From: Pseudomonadota bacterium | Lineage (GTDB): Bacteria; Pseudomonadota; Gammaproteobacteria; Acidiferrobacterales; UBA6901 | Reading direction: 5' to 3' | Length of the DNA stretch: 11,946 nt | Assembly: GCA_021783175.1 (NCBI GenBank) | Contig: JAJXUF010000097.1 | Coordinates: 1-11,946 of the forward strand | Part shown: piece by piece, positions 5,300 through 11,946 of the stretch | Layout: every line of letters begins with the position of its first letter | How positions within the stretch are numbered: position 1 is the stretch's first letter | Position numbers and translations under genes: made by a program | The notes under the pieces: model-generated | Databases searched by the model: none | What the model saw: only the letters and a program-made list of their open reading frames with translations | What the model was told of the DNA's origin: nothing

Positions 5300-7606
5300 T
5301 CAAAAGAGTTGACCGCTTGTCTCTGTCTTGTTTCCTTCCGGTACAGTCTCTCCCTGTTCCGCCGGGAGATTCTCTTCGTAGAAATACTCGGTATGCGTGC
5401 CGTTGGCATCGCGCAGGCCGTTGTCGTTGATGCGTGCGGTCACGATATGATCCGGGACAGTGTATTCGACTTCGGGCACGCCTTTCAGCATCTTGTCCAT
5501 GTAACCCATCCAGATGGGCAGGGCGGCGCCGCCGCCGGTCTCTTTCTCGCCCAGGCTTTGCGGATTGTCATAGCCTATCCAGGTAACGGCGACGAGGGTG
5601 GGATGGAAGCCGGCAAACCAGGCGTCCATCGAGTCGCTGGTGGTGCCGGTCTTGCCGGCAAGGTCTTGTCGGCCCAGTTCCATGGCACGCATGGCAGTGC
5701 CGTGTTTCACCACATCCTGCATCATATTGACCATGGTGAACGCGTTGCGCACATCGATGACCTGCTCGGCGCCTTCCCCGGCAACGACGGGAGCAGCCTG
5801 TCCCACAAGCTTGCCCTGGCCGTCTTCAATGCGCTGGATGAAATAGGGCATGATGCGGTAGCCGCCGTTGGCAAACACCGAATAGCCGCCCATCAGTTGC
5901 AGCGGCGTGACGGATCCGGCTCCCAGCGCCATGGTCAGGAAGGGTTTGATTTTGTCCTTGTCGAAGCCGAATTTGGTGACGTAGTCTTGCGCATATTCAA
6001 CCCCGATCGCTTGCAGGATGCGGATGGAAACAAGGTTTTTGGACCGGACCAGGCCTTGGCGCAGGCGCATCGGACCATCGAATCCGCCTTCGTAGTTTTT
6101 CGGTTGCCACAGTTCTTCACCTGTTTGCGAAAGGTCGATGACCAGCGGCGCATCGTTGATAACGGACGCAGGAGTGAAGCCCTTCTCCAAAGCGGCGGAG
6201 TAAATGAACGGCTTGAAACTGGAGCCGGGCTGCCGCCAGGCTTGCGTGACATGGTTGAACTGGTTGCGGTAGAAGTCGAAGCCGCCTACCAGCGCGTATA
6301 TCGCGCCGTCGCGGGGGTTCGCCGAAACGAAGGCGGATTCGACCTGCGGCAACTGCGTGATCTCCCATGCGCCCTTTTCGTTCTTGTAAACCCGGATCAG
6401 CGACCCGGCGCGGATACGGTGGTTCAACGCCAGTTTATCGCCCAGGGTTTGTTGTGCGAAACGGAGCCCTTCACCGCTGATTTCAACGCTTTGCCCGCCC
6501 TTGCAGTGAGCTTTGATCATCTTGGAGTTAATGGACAGCACCACGGCAGGGACCAGGTCGTCACTGTCCGGGACATCCTCCAGCGCGTCCTCGATCAGTT
6601 CGTCGCTGCTGTTCTTTTTCAGGTCAACGTAACCTTCCGGTCCTCGATAGCTATGACGATGGTCGTACTCCATCACACCCTTGCGCAGCGACGCATAGGC
6701 GACGGCCTGGTCTTGGGCGCGGATGGTGGTGTATACGCTGTACCCCTGGGTGTAGGCGTCATCCTGGTATCGGTCGTACATCTCCTGCCTGACCATTTCA
6801 GCCACATAGTTGGCGTTGACCGCGAACTCCTGCCTGCGGTTTGACTGCCGGGTGACGACGGGCTCTTTCTGTGCCTGATCGAACTGCTCGTTATTGATAT
6901 AGCCCAAGTCGTGCATACGACGCAGAACGTACATCTGGCGCAGCTTTGCGCGGTCCGGGTTCACCACGGGGTTGAACGTGGCGGGTGCCTTGGGCAATCC
7001 CGCGAGCATCGCCATTTCCGCCAGCGAAAGCTGGCTGAGGGTTTTGGAATAGTAGACCTGCGCGGCTGACGCAAAGCCATAGGAACGTTGTCCGAGATAG
7101 ATGTGATTAATGTAAAGCTGGAGGATCTCGTCTTTGCTCAGGTTGTGCTCAATCTTGAAGGAAAGCAACATCTCGTTGAATTTCCGCGAAAGTGTTTTTT
7201 CCTTGGACAGAAAGAAATTCCGTGCGACCTGCATCGTGATCGTGCTGGCGCCCTGCCTGACCCCGCCTGAAGTGAAGTTGGAATAGGCGGCGCGCAATAC
7301 TCCTATGTAATCGACCCCGCCGTGCTCATAGAAGCGGTCGTCTTCAGCCGCGAGAATGGCTTTTTTCATCAATTCGGGTACATCCTGGATTTTGACCAGC
7401 TCGCGGCGTTCTTCGCCGAATTCGCCGATCAGCGTGCCTTCCGCGCTGAAAACCCTTAGCGGCATCTTGGGACGGTAGTCGGTCAATGTCTCAAGCGAGG
7501 GCAAAGTCGGATAGGTGACTATCGACGCAAAGACCAGTAGCAAAATCGGCAACAGCGGCAGGACGAGTACAGCCAAGGCAGGATAAAACCACCAACGAGA
7601 AGTCAT
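5300..7606 (-). CDS. mrcA: Penicillin-binding protein 1A, bifunctional peptidoglycan synthase
   Basis: This class A PBP polymerises lipid II into glycan strands and cross-links them in the periplasm, anchored in the inner membrane. It is 768 residues. A short cytoplasmic tail and one membrane helix (about 9-31) precede a GT51 glycosyltransferase domain with AILAAEDDRFYEHGGVDY (catalytic Glu88), RQGASTITMQVARNFFLS and RKFNEMLLSFKIE (second Glu145). An OB-like insert lies at about 330-420. The transpeptidase has SSFK (Ser462, Lys465), SKN (522-524) and KTGTT (652-656). All catalytic residues are present, so both activities are expected. ATG 7606 gives the usual short tail; a divergent intergenic region separates it from pilM, an arrangement seen widely in beta- and gammaproteobacteria. 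Also called ponA. Confidence 0.97.
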   Translation of the reverse strand: MTSRWWFYPALAVLVLPLLPILLLVFASIVTYPTLPSLETLTDYRPKMPLRVFSAEGTLIGEFGEERRELVKIQDVPELMKKAILAAEDDRFYEHGGVDYIGVLRAAYSNFTSGGVRQGASTITMQVARNFFLSKEKTLSRKFNEMLLSFKIEHNLSKDEILQLYINHIYLGQRSYGFASAAQVYYSKTLSQLSLAEMAMLAGLPKAPATFNPVVNPDRAKLRQMYVLRRMHDLGYINNEQFDQAQKEPVVTRQSNRRQEFAVNANYVAEMVRQEMYDRYQDDAYTQGYSVYTTIRAQDQAVAYASLRKGVMEYDHRHSYRGPEGYVDLKKNSSDELIEDALEDVPDSDDLVPAVVLSINSKMIKAHCKGGQSVEISGEGLRFAQQTLGDKLALNHRIRAGSLIRVYKNEKGAWEITQLPQVESAFVSANPRDGAIYALVGGFDFYRNQFNHVTQAWRQPGSSFKPFIYSAALEKGFTPASVINDAPLVIDLSQTGEELWQPKNYEGGFDGPMRLRQGLVRSKNLVSIRILQAIGVEYAQDYVTKFGFDKDKIKPFLTMALGAGSVTPLQLMGGYSVFANGGYRIMPYFIQRIEDGQGKLVGQAAPVVAGEGAEQVIDVRNAFTMVNMMQDVVKHGTAMRAMELGRQDLAGKTGTTSDSMDAWFAGFHPTLVAVTWIGYDNPQSLGEKETGGGAALPIWMGYMDKMLKGVPEVEYTVPDHIVTARINDNGLRDANGTHTEYFYEENLPAEQGETVPEGNKTETSGQLF

Positions 7607-7635
7607 GAGCGAGAGTTCGAGTTAACTATCAGCCG

Positions 7636-7641
7636 ATTATA
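7636..7641 (-). promoter_or_regulatory. Probable -10 element for the PBP1A gene
   Basis: Read on the minus strand these bases are a perfect TATAAT, about 30 bases before the PBP1A ATG. The expected start of transcription would be near 7629, giving a leader of roughly 22 bases. No good -35 match is found: the hexamer 17 bases upstream reads CTCGTT. The promoter may therefore rely on an activator or on the -10 region alone. Confidence 0.5.
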
Positions 7642-7669
7642 TCTTTTTAGCCTTGGAAAACGAGTTCAT

Positions 7670-7707
7670 AAAAAAAACTTTACACTTGCAGGAGTTATTG
7701 CTAGGAT
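7670..7707 (+). promoter_or_regulatory. Sigma70-like promoter with A-tract for pilMNOPQ
   Basis: The -35 TTTACA (7679-7684, one mismatch to TTGACA) and -10 TAGGAT (7702-7707, two mismatches to TATAAT) are separated by an ideal 17 bases. Eight consecutive A (7670-7677) sit just upstream, where the proximal subsite of an UP element would contact the RNA polymerase alpha subunit. Transcription would begin near 7714, leaving only about 13 bases before ATG 7727. Predicted by eye only. Confidence 0.55.
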
Positions 7708-7726
7708 TTAAACCACTTTAGTACGG

Positions 7727-8845
7727 ATGAGCGCTAACCAGTCTATGATCAAAGGAAATTTTGATATCCCATTAGACTTTCTGAGTACCTCCACGCCACC
7801 CCTGATCGGGGTGGATATCAGTTCATCGTCAGTCAAGATGGTAGAACTGAGTCAGGCGCCAAAAAAGAATGGGTATGTAGTAGAGCGTTATGCCATCGAG
7901 ATGCTCCCGGTCGATGCAGTGAGCGACGGTAACATCAATAATCTGGACGCCGTTTCCGATACGGTGAAGCGAGCCTGGAAGCGTCTGGGTTCGCGAATCA
8001 AGAATGTCAGTCTCGCGTTGCCTGCGGCGGCTGTGATAAGCAAGAAGATATTGTTGCCTGCCGGTTTGCGCGAGGACGACCTGGAATACCAGGTGGAGAG
8101 CGAAGCGAATCAATACATCCCGTTTGCGTTGGAAGAAGTCAATCTGGACTTTCAAGTGATCGGTTCGGCGCCGAACAATCCCGATGAGGTTGAAGTGCTG
8201 TTGGCGGCGTCGCGCAAAGCGAATGTCGAAGACCGTGTTGCTGCGGCGCAGACAGCGGGTTTGAAGGCGATTGTGGTGGACGTGGAGCCGTATGCTGCTG
8301 AAGCGGCGTTCGAGATGATCCGTTCGCAGTTGCCGGGTGGCGCAGCGGACCAATGTGTCGCGCTCGTGGACATCGGTGCCTATGTGATGAATGTCAATGT
8401 GTTGCGCAATGGACAGTCGGTTTATATGCGCGACCAGCAGGTGGGCGGCGCGCAACTTACCCAACAGATTCAAAGCGTCTTCGGGCTATCCGCTGAAGAG
8501 GCGGAGTCGGCCAAGCGTAACGGCGGCTTGCCGGAAAATTATGAAAGCGATGTACTCTCGCCGTTCCGTGAGAATATCGCGATGGAAGTGTCGCGTGCGT
8601 TGCAGTTCTTCTTTACCTCGACGCAGTACAACGAAGTGAACTACGTCGTACTGGCCGGCGGCTGCGCCGCGCTACCTGGTTTGGACGAGGCAGTGGCGAC
8701 ACGTACCCAAGTCAGTACACTGGTGGCAAATCCATTCGAATTGATGACGTTGTCCAGCCGGATCAAGCCCCGGCAGCTGCAGATGGACGCGCCGGCATTG
8801 ATGATCGCGTGCGGTTTGGCTATGCGGAGGTTCGATCCATCATGA
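7727..8845 (+). CDS. pilM: Type IV pilus assembly protein PilM, actin-like ATPase
   Basis: PilM is a cytoplasmic actin-fold protein that binds the N-terminal tail of PilN and couples the pilus platform to the cytoplasmic motor. The 372 residues include the first phosphate motif GVDISSSSVK (28-37), the second phosphate region LVDIGAYVMNV (Asp215, Gly217) and the adenosine-site LAGGCAALPGL (309-319). The conserved YMRDQQVGGAQLTQQI is also present. ATG 7727 was chosen as the first start after an in-frame TAA (7709); ATG 7745 would shorten the protein by six residues and cannot be excluded, since neither has a convincing ribosome site. The leader before 7727 may be only about 13 bases. The stop overlaps the pilN start (ATGA 8842-8845). 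Confidence 0.96.
   Translation: MSANQSMIKGNFDIPLDFLSTSTPPLIGVDISSSSVKMVELSQAPKKNGYVVERYAIEMLPVDAVSDGNINNLDAVSDTVKRAWKRLGSRIKNVSLALPAAAVISKKILLPAGLREDDLEYQVESEANQYIPFALEEVNLDFQVIGSAPNNPDEVEVLLAASRKANVEDRVAAAQTAGLKAIVVDVEPYAAEAAFEMIRSQLPGGAADQCVALVDIGAYVMNVNVLRNGQSVYMRDQQVGGAQLTQQIQSVFGLSAEEAESAKRNGGLPENYESDVLSPFRENIAMEVSRALQFFFTSTQYNEVNYVVLAGGCAALPGLDEAVATRTQVSTLVANPFELMTLSSRIKPRQLQMDAPALMIACGLAMRRFDPS
8826..8830 (+). promoter_or_regulatory. Ribosome binding site supporting the pilN start
   Basis: GGAGG ends 11 bases before ATG 8842, a slightly long spacing. An in-frame ATG at 8809 would lie before it, so 8842 is preferred; it also yields the family N-terminus MIRVNLLPHR exactly. Confidence 0.6.
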
Positions 8846-9429
8846 TACGTGTGAACCTGTTGCCGCACCGTGCGGAAAAACGCAAAGCCCGTCAGTTGCA
8901 ATTCATCGTATTCAGCGTTATCTCGCTGATATTGGGCGCCGTGCTGGTCGGTTTCGTCCATGTTGCCATCAGCACGCAGATTTCCTATCAGGAACGCCGC
9001 AATACCTTCCTGAAGCAAAACATCGCGGTACTGGACAAGCAGATTGCCGAGATCAAAAAACTTCGCGAACAGACCCAAGCCTTGCTTGCGCGCAAGACTG
9101 TGGTAGAGAATCTGCAAAGCACGCGCTCCGACGTCGTTCACTTGCTCGATCAGATGCTGCGGATTTTGCCAGACGGGGTTTACCTGAAAAGCATGAAACA
9201 GACTGGATACAAAATCGCTATAGTCGGTTATGCACAGTCGAGCGCGCGAGTATCGACATTGATGCGTTCCATCGAAGATTCGCCCTGGCTGGATACGCCG
9301 GTATTAATTGAGGTTCATGCGACAACAGTTGGCGGATCACGTTTGAACGAGTTTTCCCTCAACTTTAACCTGACCAAGCAGGTGACGCCGGCAACCCCCG
9401 GACCTGCGAAACCGGGCACGAAAGGTTAA
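8842..9429 (+). CDS. pilN: Type IV pilus inner-membrane protein PilN
   Basis: PilN is a bitopic inner-membrane protein that binds PilM through its cytoplasmic N-terminus and pairs with PilO in the periplasm. This 195-residue protein starts MIRVNLLPHRAEKRKARQ; the INLLPHR-type segment is the known PilM-binding tail. One membrane helix follows at about 20-43, then a coiled coil rich in Gln, Lys and Glu (about 47-85), and a ferredoxin-like periplasmic domain including VYLKSMKQTGYKIAIVGYA. A longer reading from ATG 8809 would add 11 residues inside pilM and is not supported by the family. The gene overlaps pilM by four bases and is followed 6 bases later by pilO. Confidence 0.96.
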   Translation: MIRVNLLPHRAEKRKARQLQFIVFSVISLILGAVLVGFVHVAISTQISYQERRNTFLKQNIAVLDKQIAEIKKLREQTQALLARKTVVENLQSTRSDVVHLLDQMLRILPDGVYLKSMKQTGYKIAIVGYAQSSARVSTLMRSIEDSPWLDTPVLIEVHATTVGGSRLNEFSLNFNLTKQVTPATPGPAKPGTKG

Positions 9430-9435
9430 GGATAA

Positions 9436-10068
9436 ATGAATTTCAATTTTATTGAAGAACTCAGAAACGTCGACCCCAAGACTCCGGGCAGCTGGCCGTG
9501 GCTCATCAAGATTGCCGCATTTGTGGCGCTATTCATGGTGGTTGTCGCTGCAGGAGCGGTATTTGACTGGCAGGACGAATGGGATAACTTGAAGTCGGCC
9601 CGCCAGGAAGAAGACAAGCTGCGGGAATCGTTTCTTGCGAAGAAGCGTGAAGCCATCAATCTCGACATCATCAAAAAACAGCTGATCGACACGCAGCAAT
9701 CGTTTGGGGCCCTGCTTAAGCAATTGCCGAGCAAGTCCGAAATGGACGCACTGCTGACCGATATCAACCAGGCCGGTTTGGGACGCGGATTGCAGTTTGA
9801 GCTGTTCAGGCCCGGCCAGGAAGCGGCAACCGGGGTGTTTACCGAGCAGCCGATTGCGATCAAGGTCACGGGCAATTATGATGATCTTGGCAAATTTGCC
9901 AGCGACATATCGCAATTGCCGCGCATCGTGACTTTAAACGATGTCAGCGTGTCCCAGGGAACGGGCGGTGCGCTGAGCATGGATGCTACAGCGAAGACTT
10001 TCCGTTATCTGGACGAAAACGAATTGGCTGCGCAAAAGCACGCATCCAAAGTTGCGGGAGCCAAATAA
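9436..10068 (+). CDS. pilO: Type IV pilus inner-membrane protein PilO
   Basis: PilO forms dimers with PilN in the inner membrane and helps align the pilus platform with the secretin through PilP. It is 210 residues. A short cytoplasmic tail with NVDPKTPGSWPW is followed by a membrane helix (about 22-44), a charged coiled coil (about 46-95) and a ferredoxin-like periplasmic domain with the characteristic LQFELFRPGQE and PIAIKVTGNYDDLGKFASDI. AAGGA precedes ATG 9436 at a short spacing. The stop TAA shares one base with the pilP start (TAATG 10066-10070). Confidence 0.96.
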   Translation: MNFNFIEELRNVDPKTPGSWPWLIKIAAFVALFMVVVAAGAVFDWQDEWDNLKSARQEEDKLRESFLAKKREAINLDIIKKQLIDTQQSFGALLKQLPSKSEMDALLTDINQAGLGRGLQFELFRPGQEAATGVFTEQPIAIKVTGNYDDLGKFASDISQLPRIVTLNDVSVSQGTGGALSMDATAKTFRYLDENELAAQKHASKVAGAK

Positions 10069-10580
10069 TGAGGTCTGCTCATTTGATACTTTTGGCATCA
10101 CTATTGCTGGCCGGATGCGGTGGCGAAGAGTTTCAGGACTTGCGCGACTTCGTCAAGAATGCCGGTGCGGACATGCGCGGCAAAGTCGAACCCCCGCCCG
10201 ATATCAAGCCGTACGAGGCGTTCACCTACGACAATGACTCCAATCTTCCGGATCCATTCAAGCCGCGCAAAGCGGATGCAAGAAACGCAGGGCACGGCGG
10301 CCAGAATCAGCCTAATCTGAATCGTCCCAAAGAAGAATTGGAGGACTTTCCGCTGGAGAGCCTGAAGATGGTTGGCTTCCTGTCACAAAGAGGAGTAGCG
10401 CAGGCTGTGATCCGTTCTGCAGAAGGCAAACTTTATCGCATCAAAGCTGGAAATTACATCGGTTTGAATTTCGGGCAGGTCATTTCGGTGACGGAAACTG
10501 AAGTCAAGATCAAGGAGATGGTTCAAGACAGCGTGGGCGACTGGTCCGAACGTGAAAGTAGCCTGCTGTTGGCTGAGTGA
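10068..10580 (+). CDS. pilP: Type IV pilus lipoprotein PilP
   Basis: PilP is an inner-membrane lipoprotein whose periplasmic part bridges the PilN/PilO dimer and the N-terminal domains of the PilQ secretin. The 170 residues start with a lipoprotein signal ending LLAGC (Cys17). A flexible segment follows, then LPDPFKPRK (the PilN/PilO-binding region in the family), and a beta-sandwich domain from FPLESLKMVGFLSQ through LYRIKAGNYIGLNFGQV to the end. GGGAG lies 7 bases before the ATG (10056-10060). The residues after Cys17 are Gly-Gly, not Asp, so the Lol avoidance signal of enterobacteria is absent and cannot be used to predict which membrane holds it. Confidence 0.95.
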   Translation: MRSAHLILLASLLLAGCGGEEFQDLRDFVKNAGADMRGKVEPPPDIKPYEAFTYDNDSNLPDPFKPRKADARNAGHGGQNQPNLNRPKEELEDFPLESLKMVGFLSQRGVAQAVIRSAEGKLYRIKAGNYIGLNFGQVISVTETEVKIKEMVQDSVGDWSERESSLLLAE

Positions 10581-10582
10581 AT

Positions 10583-10587
10583 AGGAG
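10583..10587 (+). promoter_or_regulatory. Ribosome binding site for pilQ
   Basis: AGGAG lies 8 bases before ATG 10596, in the 15-base gap after the pilP stop. It fixes the pilQ start and fits the signal peptide that follows. Confidence 0.7.
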
Positions 10588-10595
10588 TGAATACG

Positions 10596-11946
10596 ATGAG
10601 ACAATTCAGTAAACCGGTTCTTGGCGCCATCCGTACAGTGGCAATAGTGCTGCTGTTCGGCGTGTCCTTTGCGCAAGCACAGGAGCCTGCGAATACGGAT
10701 GCGTTGAACCGCATCCAGTCTATCAGTGCAAACAACGAATTGGGCGGCAAGGTCGTGATCACGGTTGTGCTTAAGAGCCCGCCAGCCAGTCAACCTCCCA
10801 CGTTTGCCATCAATACCCCGCCGCGCATTGCTTTCGATTTTCCGAATACGGAGAACGGACTGGGTAAATCGACTCAGGAATTCGGGGAGGGGGATCTGCG
10901 GAGCGCGAACATCGTTCAGGCGGGTAACCGCACTCGTCTGGTCGTAAACCTGTCGCAGATGTTAAGTTATGAATCGCGCATCGATGGGAACAGGCTGCTG
11001 ATAACGCTGCAGCGTAAAGGGGTCGCGGGGGGGGAAGCGGCTTCGTCCCATTTTGCCGAGGTGAAGCCGGGGGCGCAACAACACAGCTTGCGCGATATCG
11101 ATTTCCGTCGTGGCAAGAATGGCGAAGGCAAGTTGCAGGTCGACCTTTCGGATATGGATGTCGGCATCGATATCAAACAGCAGGGGCGTTTGCTTCTGGT
11201 GGACTTCCAGGGTACTAGCTTGCCGGGCAACTTGCTGCGCAAATTGGACGTGACGGATTTCGGGACACCGGTTCAAACGATAGATACGTTTACCCAAGGC
11301 GAAAACGTGCGCTTGGCAATTGAACCCAAGGGGCAGTGGGAATACTCAGCCTATCAGACCGACAACAAGTTCTTCGTTGAAGTGAAAGCGGTTGCGGAAG
11401 ACCCGAACAAGTTGGTGAAGGGTAATCAAACCGGCTACGCGGGCGAGAAGCTCACGCTGAATTTCCAGAATATCTCCACACGCGAAGCATTGAGTGTCAT
11501 TGCCGACTTTACCGGCTTGAACATGGTCATAAGCGATACGGTATCAGGCAATCTGACGCTGCGCCTGAAAGACGTTCCGTGGGATCAGGCACTGGACATC
11601 ATATTGCAGAGCAAAGGGCTGGATATGCGCAAGAACGGCAATGTGATCCAGGTCGCTCCTCGCGAAGAAATCGCCGCCAAGGAAAAGATCGATCTGACGG
11701 CCCGCCAGGAAATTGGCGAACTAGAAGTGACCCGAACCGAAAGCTTCCAGCTTAGTTATGCCAAAGCCGCAGACATGGTAATTCTGCTAAAGAACAAGGA
11801 TTCGGGGTTGCTTTCGAAGCGCGGTTCTGCAGTGTCGGACTTGCGCACGAACACACTGTTCGTGCAGGACGTTCCATCGCGTCTGGAAGAGGTGCGCAAC
11901 CTGATCAGGCAACTGGATGTTGCGGTGCGCCAAGTCATGATTGAAG
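10596..11946 (+). CDS. pilQ: Type IV pilus secretin PilQ (3' partial)
   Basis: PilQ forms the outer-membrane channel through which the pilus passes. The frame is open to the last base with 450 complete codons visible; from memory full proteins have roughly 700, so the secretin barrel lies outside. A Sec signal peptide (RTVAIVLLFGVSFAQA, cleavage likely after Ala28) leads into a first AMIN domain (about 38-140), which should bind peptidoglycan, and a second (about 163-265). A secretin N0/STN domain follows (about 286-355, LTLNFQNISTREALSVIADF, NLTLRLKDVPWDQALDIIL), then the start of an N1 domain (about 375 on, RTNTLFVQDVPSRLEEVRNL). An 8-G run at 11027-11034 falls in the linker between the AMIN domains. 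The N0/N1 part is the expected docking site for PilP. Confidence 0.95.
   Translation, partial: MRQFSKPVLGAIRTVAIVLLFGVSFAQAQEPANTDALNRIQSISANNELGGKVVITVVLKSPPASQPPTFAINTPPRIAFDFPNTENGLGKSTQEFGEGDLRSANIVQAGNRTRLVVNLSQMLSYESRIDGNRLLITLQRKGVAGGEAASSHFAEVKPGAQQHSLRDIDFRRGKNGEGKLQVDLSDMDVGIDIKQQGRLLLVDFQGTSLPGNLLRKLDVTDFGTPVQTIDTFTQGENVRLAIEPKGQWEYSAYQTDNKFFVEVKAVAEDPNKLVKGNQTGYAGEKLTLNFQNISTREALSVIADFTGLNMVISDTVSGNLTLRLKDVPWDQALDIILQSKGLDMRKNGNVIQVAPREEIAAKEKIDLTARQEIGELEVTRTESFQLSYAKAADMVILLKNKDSGLLSKRGSAVSDLRTNTLFVQDVPSRLEEVRNLIRQLDVAVRQVMIE
11027..11034 (+). repeat. Poly-G tract (8 G) within pilQ
   Basis: Eight consecutive G encode part of Ala-Gly-Gly-Glu in the linker between the two AMIN domains. 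Loss of one G would bring a TGA into frame at 11062-11064; gain of one would reach TAG at 11216-11218. The tract is in frame here. Whether its length varies is unknown. Confidence 0.9.

Noticed and set aside
5293..5409. Longer nucleotidyltransferase-like protein starting at ATG 5409 inside the PBP1A gene
   Set aside because: The extra 39 residues are Arg-rich and look like out-of-frame translation of the PBP1A C-terminus; ATG 5292/5289 right after the PBP1A stop gives a normal operon layout.
5309..6844. A 511-codon open frame on the plus strand opposite the PBP1A gene
   Set aside because: PBP1A on the other strand has all catalytic motifs in order; this frame shows no family features and follows from codon bias of the real gene.
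1..11946. Mobile elements, CRISPR arrays, tRNA/rRNA genes, riboswitches, toxin-antitoxin or defence genes
   Set aside because: Nearly all bases are in conserved housekeeping or pilus genes; reading both strands gave no repeats with spacers, transposase motifs or structured RNA that could be supported.

Overview
The window looks like chromosomal DNA from a Betaproteobacterium, probably of the Nitrosomonadales/Gallionellaceae kind. The evidence is the unusual GshA family (the one first described from acidithiobacilli and common in Betaproteobacteria), a permease-less PTS relay (EIIA-HPr-EI), and a penicillin-binding protein 1A gene divergent from pilMNOPQ, a classic beta/gammaproteobacterial arrangement. 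The lineage is inferred from gene families and order only. No mobile element, integrase, CRISPR array, tRNA or rRNA is visible, and gene density is very high.

Region 1 (1-4642, + strand) is one tightly packed operon: the 3' part of gshA (start lies outside the window), an apbE lipoprotein gene, a 66-residue single-pass membrane protein, a mannose-family EIIA, HPr (ptsH) and enzyme I (ptsI). Junctions are 4-base ATGA overlaps, a direct TGA-TTG abutment, or a 29-base overlap, so translational coupling is likely throughout. EI takes phosphate from phosphoenolpyruvate, then passes it to HPr His15 and EIIA His9. With no EIIB or EIIC nearby, this is probably a regulatory PTS.

Region 2 (4684-7606, - strand) is a two-gene unit: penicillin-binding protein 1A followed by a small nucleotidyltransferase-like protein of unknown function. 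It converges on ptsI with only 41 bases between, and no good intrinsic terminator is visible.

Region 3 (7607-7726) is a 120-base divergent control region with a sigma70-like promoter for pilM (preceded by an A-tract) and a perfect TATAAT on the opposite strand for the PBP1A gene.

Region 4 (7727-11946, + strand) is the type IV pilus alignment operon pilM-pilN-pilO-pilP-pilQ. It encodes the inner-membrane platform, the linking lipoprotein and the outer-membrane secretin. pilQ runs off the window with 450 codons visible.

Most of the window is ordinary and well conserved, and I see no clear new system. The points most worth a second look are a probable palindromic in-frame insertion in apbE, an 8-G tract in pilQ, an in-frame single-stop junction between the small membrane protein and EIIA, a degenerate nucleotidyltransferase motif in the gene after PBP1A, and an atypical residue at a likely ApbE metal-site position.
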